A stretch of DNA of 31,402 bases from Actinomycetes bacterium (GCA_023438885.1 JAEXPS010000047.1:1-31402); one strand, 5' to 3'; positions 22,063 through 30,000 are shown, numbered from the stretch's first letter. A program made the numbers and translations. Notes: generated by a model from the sequence alone, not told the origin.

Positions 22063-22083
22063 GACGAGGCCCGGCGCCTCGTC
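22063..22083. terminator. Bidirectional terminator between glmS and hydrolase
   Basis: GACGAGGC (22063-22070) and GCCTCGTC (22076-22083) form a perfect 8-bp stem with a 5-nt loop, 8 nt after the glmS stop. The 3' arm overlaps the stop codon of the convergent hydrolase gene, so it could serve both directions. Confidence 0.6.
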
Positions 22084-22942
22084 ACGGGACCGGATTGAGC
22101 CTGCCCTCCCGCACCTCCTCCACGCGGTCGAGCCACTCGCGCACCAGGGCGTCGAACAGCTCCGGCTGCTCGCCCTGCAGGTTGTGGCCGGCGCGGTCCA
22201 GGGCGGCGAACGTCGCACGCGGGTAGTGCTCCAGCACCCGGAAGGCGTCCCGGTAGCCCGTGGAGGAGTCCTGCCGGCCGAGCAGGAACAGCGCCGGGCG
22301 ATCGAACCGGGCTGCTTCGACCGGGAACACGCCGGCGGGTGCACCGCCGATCCGCTCGACGGCGGCGGGGTCGGCCGCGTCGAGCCCGGGGACGACGTCC
22401 TCGATGAACCGGCGCCACGTCTCGCGCGTCTGGATCACACCGACCCGGTCGGCGTCGAACGCCGCCTCGCCCAGCTCGGCCGCCAGGGCCGCATCGCGGT
22501 GGAGCACGTGGTGGGCAGGCAGGTCGCGCTCGTCGCGCTCCGGGACGATCACGGGGCAGAGCAGCGCCAGGCCTTCCACGCGGTCCGGCTCGGCGGCGAC
22601 CAGGCCGCGCGCGAGCCAGCCGCCGTAGGACTCGCCGATCGCGACGTAGCGGCCGACGCCGAGCGCGTCGATGGCGGCGCGCACGACCGCGAAGACGTCG
22701 TCCGTGCCGGCCACCCAGTCCGGGGCCACGGTGGCGCCCAGGCCCGGCAGGTCGAGGTACAGCCGTCGCCAGCCGTCGCGGCCGGCGAAGGCGGACTCGA
22801 AGGCGGCGAGCATGATCCGGTGGTCCACGGGGAAGCCGTGCAGCAGCACGGCGGTGGGCGCACCGGCGTCGCCGGCGCCGCGCTCCACGTAGTGCACCCG
22901 CACGCCGGCGGCCTCGACGAAGGTCTGGTCGGTGGTTGTCAT
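22082..22942 (-). CDS. Alpha/beta hydrolase
   Basis: This 286-residue protein is a soluble alpha/beta hydrolase of the epoxide-hydrolase/haloalkane-dehalogenase-like group. The oxyanion motif is LLHGFPVDHRI (33-43). The nucleophile elbow is IGESYGGW with Ser105, the acid is Asp225 in LLGRQDSSTGY, and catalytic His253 is in DRAGHNLQGEQPELF. A Ser nucleophile makes esterase or lactonase-like chemistry more likely than epoxide hydrolysis, where it is usually Asp. A helical cap lies at about 135-205. ATG 22942 has a TACGGT -10 box 7 nt upstream. It is divergent from acpS across 57 nt, and no pathway partner is apparent. Confidence 0.9.
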   Translation of the reverse strand: MTTTDQTFVEAAGVRVHYVERGAGDAGAPTAVLLHGFPVDHRIMLAAFESAFAGRDGWRRLYLDLPGLGATVAPDWVAGTDDVFAVVRAAIDALGVGRYVAIGESYGGWLARGLVAAEPDRVEGLALLCPVIVPERDERDLPAHHVLHRDAALAAELGEAAFDADRVGVIQTRETWRRFIEDVVPGLDAADPAAVERIGGAPAGVFPVEAARFDRPALFLLGRQDSSTGYRDAFRVLEHYPRATFAALDRAGHNLQGEQPELFDALVREWLDRVEEVREGRLNPVP

Positions 22943-22949
22943 GCCGGGG

Positions 22950-22955
22950 ACCGTA
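22950..22955 (-). promoter_or_regulatory. -10 box of the hydrolase gene (leaderless)
   Basis: TACGGT on the minus strand lies 7 nt before ATG 22942, again without a Shine-Dalgarno. Confidence 0.5.
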
Positions 22956-22999
22956 GAGCCCACCACCGACATCGCCGCGGCGGGTGGTAGACAAGGCCC

Positions 23000-23350
23000 G
23001 TGATCATCGGGGTGGGCATCGACGTCGTGGACGTCGCGCGGTTCGTCGCCGCCCTGGACCGGGCGCCTCACCTGGCGCACCGGCTGTTCACGGACGAGGA
23101 GCGCGAGCTGCCGCACGCCTCGCTCGCCGCCCGGTTCGCCGCCAAGGAGGCGCTGGTCAAGGCACTGGCCTCGCCCGGCGGGCTCCACTGGCACGACGCG
23201 TGGGTCCCCGCGAGCGGCGGCAGGGCCCCGGTGCTCCTCGTCACGGGGACCGTCAAGGCTCGGCTCGACCACCTCGGCGTCGCCCAGCTCCACCTGTCGC
23301 TCTCCCACGACGCCGGGATCGCCGCGGCCGTGGTGGTGGCCGAAGGCTGA
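23000..23350 (+). CDS. acpS: Holo-[acyl-carrier-protein] synthase AcpS
   Basis: AcpS transfers 4'-phosphopantetheine from CoA to acyl carrier protein, activating it for fatty acid synthesis. The 116-residue length is typical of the small trimeric type. The first motif, IGVGIDVVDVARF, carries the Mg ligand Asp8; the second, ARFAAKEALVKAL, carries Glu50. LHLSLSHDAGIAAAVVVAE ends the protein. The Trp/His segment GLHWHDAWV is less usual but lies in a variable part. GTG 23000 is the natural start; TAGACA at 22988-22993 may be a weak -10 box, 6 nt upstream. Its stop is 8 nt from that of the convergent isoaspartyl peptidase gene. Confidence 0.95.
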   Translation: MIIGVGIDVVDVARFVAALDRAPHLAHRLFTDEERELPHASLAARFAAKEALVKALASPGGLHWHDAWVPASGGRAPVLLVTGTVKARLDHLGVAQLHLSLSHDAGIAAAVVVAEG

Positions 23351-23358
23351 GCGGGCCG

Positions 23359-24273
23359 TCAGGCGACGGCCACCGGGCCGTCCGGGCCCAGGTAGCCGTG
23401 CAGCATCCCCTCGGAGCAGTAGGCGACCACGAGAGCGCCGTCGGCCGCGGCGGCGATGACGCCGCCGTCGCCGCCGGGGACGACGAGGTCGTCGTGGATC
23501 ACGTCGCGCACGGCGTCCGCCGGCGCCGCTCCCGTCCAGCGCACGCGGGCGGCGATGTCGTGGGCGAGCGCCGAGCGCAGGAAGTACTCCCCGATCCCGG
23601 TGCCGGAGACGGCGATGCGCTCGTCGGCCCACGTCCCGGCGCCGACGACGGGCGTGTCGCCGAGGCGGCCGACCCACTGACCGGTCACCCCGCCGGTGGA
23701 CGTCGCGGCGGCGAGCCGCCCGGCGGTGTCGCGCGCCACCGCGCCCACGGTGCCGTGACCGACCGCGGGCGCCGTGGTCTCGGCCATCCGCGAGTGGAGT
23801 GCCGCGAGGCGAGCCTCGGTGACGAAGTACCCCGGGTCCACGGTGTCCAGCCCCACCTCGGTCAGCCACTCGCGGGCAGGGTCCGCGAGCAGCACGTGGG
23901 GGGTGTGCTCCATCACGGCGCGGGCGGCCAGCACGGGGTTGCGGGCGAACCGGTTGGCCGCCACCGCTCCGGCCTTGCCGGTGGTGCCGTCGGCGACGCA
24001 GGCGTCGAGCTCGGCGGTGCCCGCGACCGTCAGCGCTGCGCCGCGGCCGGCGTTGAACGACTCGTCGTCCTCGAGCACCACGACGGCGGCGCCGACCGCG
24101 TCGAGCGCCGGCCCACCGGCGGCCAGCACGGCCTCACCCGCGGCGAGCGCGCGTCGCAGGCCCTCACGCTGGGCGTCCTCCAGCTCCCGGCCCGCCTTGA
24201 GCGGTCCGGCGCCGCCGTGGACGGCGAGCGAGAAGGGGGCGTGCGAGGGGACGGTGACGAGCGTGATCGACAT
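23359..24273 (-). CDS. Isoaspartyl peptidase / L-asparaginase (Ntn-hydrolase type)
   Basis: The 304-residue precursor belongs to the plant-type asparaginases, which self-cleave to expose a catalytic Thr. The cleavage and active site is VGHGTVGAVARD with Thr175. It is followed by GRLAAATSTGGVTGQWVGRLGDTPVVGAG, which matches isoaspartyl peptidases (IaaA) more closely than glycosylasparaginases. The N-terminal SLAVHGGAGPLK and NAGRGAALT are also diagnostic. The enzyme removes isoaspartyl residues from dipeptides and has some asparaginase activity. ATG 24273 follows a GAGGAG Shine-Dalgarno. Only 17 nt separate it from the GH94 gene upstream on the same strand, so it is probably the last gene of that operon, although the metabolic link is not obvious. 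Confidence 0.9.
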   Translation of the reverse strand: MSITLVTVPSHAPFSLAVHGGAGPLKAGRELEDAQREGLRRALAAGEAVLAAGGPALDAVGAAVVVLEDDESFNAGRGAALTVAGTAELDACVADGTTGKAGAVAANRFARNPVLAARAVMEHTPHVLLADPAREWLTEVGLDTVDPGYFVTEARLAALHSRMAETTAPAVGHGTVGAVARDTAGRLAAATSTGGVTGQWVGRLGDTPVVGAGTWADERIAVSGTGIGEYFLRSALAHDIAARVRWTGAAPADAVRDVIHDDLVVPGGDGGVIAAAADGALVVAYCSEGMLHGYLGPDGPVAVA

Positions 24274-24290
24274 GCCCGCATTCTCCTCGG

Positions 24291-26708
24291 TCAGCCGAGC
24301 GTGGCCGTGACGTGGACCGTGGTGCCCTCCGGGGCGACCGGCACCGCTGCGCCCGGCTCCAGCGCCACGCCGTCGACCTCGAGCCGGGCCACCCCGTGCG
24401 ACACGTGCGCCGGGTTGCGCACCTCGATGAGGTACGTGGCGCCGCGCCAGCGGCGCTGCACCGTGAACCCGTCCCAGTCGCGGGGGATCGACGGGTCGAC
24501 GACCAGGCCGTCCAGGCCCGGCCGGATCCCGAGGATGTACTTGGTCACCGCGGTGTACATCCAGCCGGCCGTGCCGGTCAGCCAGGGGTTCTGCGCCAGC
24601 CCGAACCGCTCGTGGTCGCGCCCGTACACGAACTGCACGTAGGCGTACGGCTCGGCCTGCCGCACCTCGACGAGGTCGTTCTGGTGGTAGGGGCAGATCG
24701 CGTCGTAGAACGCCATCGCCTCGTCGCCGCGGCCCAGCAGCGCCTCGGCGATGATCGGCCAGGCGTTCGGGTGGCTGAAGATCGCCCCGTTCTCCTTGAT
24801 GCCGGGGTACACCCGTGTCAGGAAGCCGACCGTGTCGTCGACGTGCCGGAACGACGGCCAGTTCAGGTGGTTGCCGTACGGCGAGGCGAGCAGCTCGTGG
24901 ATCGCGTCCATCGAGGCGATGCCCCGCTCGCGCGTCGTGATGCCGCCGATCACCGGCCAGGCCTGGTGCTCGAGGAAGATCTTGCCCTCGTCGTTCGCCG
25001 CCGAGCCGATCGTCACGCCGGCCCGCGTGATGCCGCGCCGCCACCAGCGGCCGTCCCAGAGCTGCTCGTCGGCCACCCGGGCGAGCTTCTCCAGCTCCGC
25101 CTCCCAGCGGGCCCGGTCCTCCTCGTGGGCGATCTCGAGGAACGCGCGGATCGCCCAGGCGTGCAGGAACGTGACGAGGGCGGTCTCGCCGCCGCCGAGG
25201 TTGATGCCGTCGTTCCAGTCCGCGCGCAGGCCCAGGGCCACGCCGTTGGCGCCCACCTGCTGCGAGGTGAACTCCAGCGCCCGCCGCAGGTGCTCGTAGA
25301 CCGTGCCCGACGAGCCCTCGGCGAACGTGATCTCGCGGTCGAGGAACCCGACGTCGCCGGTCTCCTTGACGTACTCGATCACGGTCGGCACCAGCCACAG
25401 GTGGTCGTCGGAGCAGGTGTCCTCCAGGCCGTGGATCAGGTTCGCGCGGTCGGCGCGCGGCACGATCGTTGGCGAGGGGATGTCCGGCAACTTGGGCGCA
25501 TCGGGGTCGAAGTCGTCGGGGTTGAACAGGTGGAGCCCGTACCCGGCCTCCGTCTGCGCGCGCAGCAGCTCGACGATCCGCTGCAGCGACTTGGCCGGGT
25601 TGGAGTGGATCACCGACATGCAGTCCTGCGCGGTGTCGCGGTAGCCCAGGCCGCTGCGGCCGCCCACCTCGACGAAGGAGGCGAACCGCGACCAGACGAC
25701 GCACGTCTCGGCCTGGAGCAGCGTCCAGGCGTTGATCAGGGTGTTCATGCCCTCGTGCGGGGTGTCGATCCGCAGCCGGTCCTGCTTGTCGCGCCAGTGC
25801 GCGGCCAGCCGGGCGCGCTCGTCGTCCACCGTGGCCGGCGAGGAGTACTTCGCCTTCATCGCCCGCCCGGCCGTATCCCGCGAGCCGTAGCCGAGGACGA
25901 ACGCGAGCCGCGCGGTCTCGCCCGGCGCCAGCGTGATCCGGTGCAGCAGGGCGCCGCAGTGGTTCTGCGTGGTGCCCTGCGAGTTGCTGCCGGCTCCCCG
26001 GGCGACCGCGAGCGGGTCGGCCTCGTCCCGGTAGGGCCCGACGAAGTCGTCGCGCATCGCGTCGAACGAGTCCGGGGTGCGCGAGGAGGCGAAGTAGTGG
26101 AAGGTCCACGGCTCGTAGTACGCGTCGACCTCGACGATGCCGTCCGCGTAGCTGGCGCCCTGCGAGTACAGGGACATCTGGAGGTTCTGGTTGTCCACCG
26201 TGATGGTGTGGAACGAGAACTCCACGTAGCCCGTCACCGTCAGCGTGCGCTCGCGGTCGGTGGTGTTGGTCAGGCGCACGTCCCAGACCTCGCAGTCGTC
26301 GTCCAGCGGGACGAAGACGGTCTGCGAGGCCGCGATGCCGCGGTACAGCGACTCGAACGTGGTGTAACCCAGGCCGTGCCGGGTGGTCCAGCGCCCGGCG
26401 CTGCCGTCGAGCGGCACGTCGGCCCCCTCGTCGGCCACGAACGGCTTGCCCACCGGCTGCCAGGAGACGGACCAGAAGTCGCCGTCGTCGCGCAGGTAGA
26501 CGTACTTGCCCGGCCGGTCCAGCGGCACGCCGTTCTGGCGGAACCGCGTGATGCGGCCGGTCTGGGCGCTCTTGTAGTACGAGTACCCGCCGCCGTTGTG
26601 CGAGATGACCGTGCAGAAGTCCTTGCCGCCCAGGTAGTTGGTCCAGGAGACCGGGACGTCGGGGCGGTCGACGACGTACTCGTCGCCGGAGAAGTGGCCG
26701 TAGCGCAT
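24291..26708 (-). CDS. GH94 glycoside phosphorylase, diacetylchitobiose-phosphorylase-like
   Basis: GH94 enzymes split beta-linked disaccharides with phosphate, giving an alpha-sugar 1-phosphate. The 805-residue protein starts MRYGHF, as the family does. It has SWTNYLGGKDFCTVISHNGGG (about 21-41), the (alpha/alpha)6 catalytic core (about 310-730), and general acid Asp500 in RADWNDGINLGGGE. The segments CTVISHN, NQNLQMSLYSQG, NHCGALLHRITL, AETCVVWSRFASFVEVGGRSGLGYRDTAQD and DTCSDDHLW resemble Vibrio N,N'-diacetylchitobiose phosphorylase (ChbP) more than Cellulomonas cellobiose phosphorylase, judging from memory. It has no signal peptide, so it acts on imported sugar. ATG 26708 lies 32 nt after the fusion gene, so the two are probably one operon. 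No sugar transporter is adjacent. Substrate assignment is inference. Confidence 0.9.
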   Translation of the reverse strand: MRYGHFSGDEYVVDRPDVPVSWTNYLGGKDFCTVISHNGGGYSYYKSAQTGRITRFRQNGVPLDRPGKYVYLRDDGDFWSVSWQPVGKPFVADEGADVPLDGSAGRWTTRHGLGYTTFESLYRGIAASQTVFVPLDDDCEVWDVRLTNTTDRERTLTVTGYVEFSFHTITVDNQNLQMSLYSQGASYADGIVEVDAYYEPWTFHYFASSRTPDSFDAMRDDFVGPYRDEADPLAVARGAGSNSQGTTQNHCGALLHRITLAPGETARLAFVLGYGSRDTAGRAMKAKYSSPATVDDERARLAAHWRDKQDRLRIDTPHEGMNTLINAWTLLQAETCVVWSRFASFVEVGGRSGLGYRDTAQDCMSVIHSNPAKSLQRIVELLRAQTEAGYGLHLFNPDDFDPDAPKLPDIPSPTIVPRADRANLIHGLEDTCSDDHLWLVPTVIEYVKETGDVGFLDREITFAEGSSGTVYEHLRRALEFTSQQVGANGVALGLRADWNDGINLGGGETALVTFLHAWAIRAFLEIAHEEDRARWEAELEKLARVADEQLWDGRWWRRGITRAGVTIGSAANDEGKIFLEHQAWPVIGGITTRERGIASMDAIHELLASPYGNHLNWPSFRHVDDTVGFLTRVYPGIKENGAIFSHPNAWPIIAEALLGRGDEAMAFYDAICPYHQNDLVEVRQAEPYAYVQFVYGRDHERFGLAQNPWLTGTAGWMYTAVTKYILGIRPGLDGLVVDPSIPRDWDGFTVQRRWRGATYLIEVRNPAHVSHGVARLEVDGVALEPGAAVPVAPEGTTVHVTATLG

Positions 26709-26740
26709 GGGTCCTCGTCGGTCGTCGTCGGGACGGGGGG

Positions 26741-28918
26741 TCAGCCGTTGGCGGTGGCGAAGCCACGCAGCCAGTCGAGCATCTCGCGGGCCTTGGCGTC
26801 GGTGTCCGCCTCGACGGTCATCCGCAGCACGGGCTCGGTGCCGGAGAAGCGCAGCAGCGCCCAGTTGTCGTTCTCCAGCAGGATCTTGGTGCCGTCGAGG
26901 TGCGACACCCCGACCACGGGGTAGGGGCCGATGTGGGTCAGCGGCGTCGCGTCCAGCCGGCGCGGCACCGCGACGCGCATCTCCGGCGTGGCGGGCACGC
27001 CGTCCTCGAGCATCACCAGCGTGCCGGTGATCTCGTCGATGGTGCGGCGCAGCGCCGAGATCGTCGTGCCGGTGCGCGCGAGCATCTCGACGACGAGGGC
27101 GCAGGCGAAGATGCCGTCCTTGCCGAGCAGCCAGCCGCGGATCGTCAGACCGCCGGAGGACTCGCCGCCGAGCACGGCGCCGATCTGCTCCATGCCGGCC
27201 GTGACGTGCTTGAAGCCGACCTTCACCTCGAGCGACCGCTCGCCGAAGTGCGCCGCGAGCCGGTCGAGCCGGTGCGTGGTGGCCAGGTTGCGGACCACGC
27301 CGCCACGCTCGCCGCGCACCTCGTGCAGGTACCAGTACAGGAGCAGCAGCAGGTCGTTGCTGGTGATGTACTCGCCGGTCTCGTCGACGATGCCGATGCG
27401 GTCGGAGTCGCCGTCGGTGGCCAGGCCCAGGTCGTACCGGCCGCCCTTCATCATCTGGATCAGCGTGGACAGGCGCTCGAGGTCGGGCGCCGGGGCGATG
27501 CCGCCGAACAGCGGATTGTGCGCCGCGTGGATGAACTCGGCCTGGACCCGCATGTCGCTCAGCACCGTGCCGAGGGTCAGCTGGCTGGTGCCGTACATCG
27601 GGTCGACGACGACCTTGAGCGCCTTGCCACGCGCCGCCTCCACGTCGACGATCTGCTCGATCGCGTCCACGTACTGCGCGGTCAGCGAGCGCTCGACCAC
27701 GACGCCGGCCTTCGTCGCCAGGTCGATGTCCAGGGTGATGACGTCGTGGACGCTCATCGCGTTCGCCTCGTCCTGGTACCGGTCCGTCTCGTCGTCCAGC
27801 GGGAGGGACCCGTCAGCGCGGAAGACCTTGATCCCGTTCCACTCGGGCGGGTTGTGGCTGCTGGTGACGATGACGCCGTAGGCGGCCCCCAGGTACGGGG
27901 CGGCGAAGGTGACGAGCGGGGTCGGCACGTCGTCGGGCAGCAGGGTGACCGGGATGTTGTTGCCGGCGAACACCTCCGCCGCCGCGATCGCGGAGGCGCG
28001 GGAGAGGAAGCGCCGGTCGCCGCCGACCACCACGCCGTGGTCCTCGAGCCCCTGGCGCACCACCTCGTTGGCGATCGCCTGCGTCAGGCGCCGGACGTTC
28101 GGCAGCGTGTACCCCTCGCCGATCACCGCGCGCCAGCCGCCGGTGCCGAACACGATCCGGGTGTCGGTGTTCTTCTTCGGCACGAACAGCCGCTTGAGGA
28201 CGATGTCGGCGGCGACCGCGAGCTCGTCGGGCGTGTTGATGCCCTGGACCTCGTCGGTGTCGTCGATCCGGTAGCCGGTGATCTGCTTGCCGTGGGCGAT
28301 GACGCGGCGGGCCAGGTCGGTGAGGCGGTGCTCGCCGTCGGCGGCCATCTGGGTCAGCTCGCCGACCAGCAGCTCCGGCGTGGCGACGTACGCACCGACG
28401 TTGATCTCGGCAGGGCCGTCGCCGGCCTCGTCGTGCTGCTCGATGGCGACGATGCGGCCGGCCTCGCGGGTGATGCGGCCGTAGGCGGCGCTGGCGTGGG
28501 CCACCTGGGCGGTGAGGATCGAGAGGTCCGCGCCCTTGAGCTCGTGCCGCGTGAGCAGGCCCAGGAGGGACTCCGGCCGCAGCAGCGGGGTGTCGGCATG
28601 CACCACGAGGACGCGGTCGGCGCCCTCGACGGCGGGCAGCGCGGCGGCGGTGGCGTTGCCGGTGCCCAGGCGCTCGGGCTGCTCCACGTACGTGAGGTCG
28701 TCGCCGAGGAGGGCTCGCAGCTCGTCGTCGCCGGAGGCGGTGACGACCACGATGTGCTCGGGCGCCACCACCGCGCGGACGGTCGCCAGCGCGAGCTGGG
28801 CGACGGTCGCGTCACCCAGCGGTCGCGTCAGCAGCCGGCGGGAAGGCTCGTCGTGCCCCGCGGCGAGGACCACCGCCGCACGTACGCCGGGGGACTGAGG
28901 CAGCACTGGCCGGGACAT
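26741..28918 (-). CDS. GlmU-like nucleotidyltransferase fused to phosphohexomutase
   Basis: One 725-residue chain holds two enzyme types. Residues 11-245 resemble the uridylyltransferase half of GlmU: VVLAAG (16-21), QPERLGTGNA (80-89), VVHADTPLL (105-113) with a likely metal-binding Asp, AYGRI (145-149), EINVGAY (171-177) and GINTPDELA (226-234). The phosphate-binding GxGTRM signature after LAAG is missing (HDEPSRRLLTRPL instead), so activity is uncertain. Residues 252-725 are a complete alpha-D-phosphohexomutase: FGTGGWRA, TSSHNP with phospho-Ser354, metal loop DGDSDR (502-507), sugar loop GGESSGG (584-590) and phosphate loop RFSGTEP (690-696). ATG 28918 has GAGGT upstream. It is first in a likely operon with the GH94 gene, suggesting it processes the sugar 1-phosphate. 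Confidence 0.9.
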   Translation of the reverse strand: MSRPVLPQSPGVRAAVVLAAGHDEPSRRLLTRPLGDATVAQLALATVRAVVAPEHIVVVTASGDDELRALLGDDLTYVEQPERLGTGNATAAALPAVEGADRVLVVHADTPLLRPESLLGLLTRHELKGADLSILTAQVAHASAAYGRITREAGRIVAIEQHDEAGDGPAEINVGAYVATPELLVGELTQMAADGEHRLTDLARRVIAHGKQITGYRIDDTDEVQGINTPDELAVAADIVLKRLFVPKKNTDTRIVFGTGGWRAVIGEGYTLPNVRRLTQAIANEVVRQGLEDHGVVVGGDRRFLSRASAIAAAEVFAGNNIPVTLLPDDVPTPLVTFAAPYLGAAYGVIVTSSHNPPEWNGIKVFRADGSLPLDDETDRYQDEANAMSVHDVITLDIDLATKAGVVVERSLTAQYVDAIEQIVDVEAARGKALKVVVDPMYGTSQLTLGTVLSDMRVQAEFIHAAHNPLFGGIAPAPDLERLSTLIQMMKGGRYDLGLATDGDSDRIGIVDETGEYITSNDLLLLLYWYLHEVRGERGGVVRNLATTHRLDRLAAHFGERSLEVKVGFKHVTAGMEQIGAVLGGESSGGLTIRGWLLGKDGIFACALVVEMLARTGTTISALRRTIDEITGTLVMLEDGVPATPEMRVAVPRRLDATPLTHIGPYPVVGVSHLDGTKILLENDNWALLRFSGTEPVLRMTVEADTDAKAREMLDWLRGFATANG

Positions 28919-28929
28919 CGTGACCTCAC

Positions 28930-28956
28930 GAGTTTGTTCGGAATCCTTCCAAACTC
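28930..28956. promoter_or_regulatory. 27-bp operator-like palindrome before the fusion gene
   Basis: GAGTTTG (28930-28936) and CAAACTC (28950-28956) are perfect inverted arms around a central near-palindrome GGAATCC (28940-28946), all centred on 28943. It begins 12 nt upstream of the fusion gene start and is markedly AT-richer than its surroundings. This is the shape of a repressor operator for a LacI-, ROK- or GntR-type sugar regulator. It does not match the DasR consensus I know. No regulator gene is adjacent. Confidence 0.65.
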
Positions 28957-29003
28957 AATGATGCCGTACGACGCCCCCCTCCGGCTACCTCGGCCTCCGG
29001 CGG

Positions 29004-29993
29004 TCAGGCCAGGGCCGGGACCACCTCGCGCTCGAACAGCTCCTGGCCCGAACGGTCGTAGGCGACCATCGGGAAGTAGCAGATCGTGTACTTCAGGCCC
29101 AGGCCGGCCAGCTCGCCGAGCCGCTCGACGATCTGCTCCGGCGTGCCGACCAGCAGGCCGGTGCGCAGCTCCTCGCGGACGCTCGCCGCGCGCGGGGCGG
29201 GCAGGGTCTTGGCGTAGTGCGCCTCGTACCGGTCGAGGAGGGCCGGGATCTCCGCCTCGGTCGGCGCGATCACCACGTTGAAGTTCGACGAGCGGGTGAT
29301 CTCCTCGAAGTCGCGGCCCACGGCGCGGCAGTGCTCGGCGAGGATCGCCGACTTGGCCGCGAACGCCTCGGGAGTACCGCCGAAGTTGGTGTACGCGGCG
29401 TGCTGCGCGGCGATCCGCAACGTCACCTTCTCGCCGCCGCCGGCGATCCACAGCGGCGGTCCGCCGGCCTGGAGCGGCAGCGGGGACAGCATGGCGCCCT
29501 CCACGTCGTAGTGGGTGCCGTGCAGGGTCGCGGTGCCGGTGGACCACATCTGCCGGAAGATCTGCACGCCCTCGTCGAGCATGCGCAGGCGTTCGCCCGC
29601 CCGGGGGAAGCCGTAGCCGTAGGCGCGCCACTCGTGCTCGTACCAGCCGCCGCCGATGCCCATCTCCACGCGGCCGCCGGAGATGACGTCGGCCGTGGTG
29701 GCCACCTTGGCGAGGTAGGCCGGGTTGCGGTAGGCCATGCAGGTGCACATCTGGCCCAGCCGCACGCGGGAGGTCACCGCGGCGAAGGCGTTCATCAGGC
29801 TCCAGGCCTCGTGGACGGCCTCGCCGTTCGGGTCGGGCACCGAGTGGAAGTGGTCGTACACCCACACGGACTCCCACGCCTGGCCGTTGTCCGCGTGCTC
29901 GACGAGCCCCCGCATCACCGCCCAGTGCTCACGGGGGTCGATGCCGGTCAGGTCCTGTCGCCAGCCTTGGGGGATGAACGTTCCGAATCGCAT
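29004..29993 (-). CDS. LLM-class F420-dependent oxidoreductase
   Basis: This 329-residue protein has the luciferase-like monooxygenase TIM barrel. It opens MRFGTFIPQGW, then ESVWVYDHFH and TSRVRLGQMCTCMAYRNPAYLAKVATTADVISGGR. VEMGIGGGWYEHEWRAYGYGFP follows, a hallmark of the F420-using branch, and later PLWIAGGGEKVTLRIAAQHA and LLVGTPEQIVERL. Such proteins use reduced F420 (or FMNH2) on diverse substrates; this one's substrate is unknown. ATG 29993 was preferred to GTG 30002, because a TAGCGT -10 box at 30001-30006 would overlap the latter. It is divergent from nnr and separated by 85 nt from the fusion gene, which has its own operator, so it is probably a separate unit. Confidence 0.9.
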   Translation of the reverse strand: MRFGTFIPQGWRQDLTGIDPREHWAVMRGLVEHADNGQAWESVWVYDHFHSVPDPNGEAVHEAWSLMNAFAAVTSRVRLGQMCTCMAYRNPAYLAKVATTADVISGGRVEMGIGGGWYEHEWRAYGYGFPRAGERLRMLDEGVQIFRQMWSTGTATLHGTHYDVEGAMLSPLPLQAGGPPLWIAGGGEKVTLRIAAQHAAYTNFGGTPEAFAAKSAILAEHCRAVGRDFEEITRSSNFNVVIAPTEAEIPALLDRYEAHYAKTLPAPRAASVREELRTGLLVGTPEQIVERLGELAGLGLKYTICYFPMVAYDRSGQELFEREVVPALA

Positions 29994-30000
29994 GCCGCGC

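Noticed and set aside
23359..24273. Glycosylasparaginase (N-glycan Asn-GlcNAc cleavage) as the firm identity
   Set aside because: The nucleophile region HGTVGAVARD and the following STGGVT fit isoaspartyl peptidases; glycosylasparaginases have an HDTIGM-type motif.
24291..26708. Classical cellobiose phosphorylase
   Set aside because: Several long segments (CTVISHN, NQNLQMSLYSQG, DTCSDDHLW) match the diacetylchitobiose-phosphorylase branch better, so I did not assign cellobiose specificity.
28919..28960. DasR (GlcNAc regulator) site before the fusion gene
   Set aside because: The palindrome GAGTTTG...CAAACTC does not resemble the TGGTCTAGACCA-type DasR consensus.
24312..29281. Very long plus-strand open frames (870 and 793 codons) opposite the GH94 and fusion genes
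   Set aside because: They are antisense shadows typical of high-GC coding DNA: biased composition rich in Arg, Val, Gly and Asp, no recognisable domains, and well-supported enzymes on the other strand.
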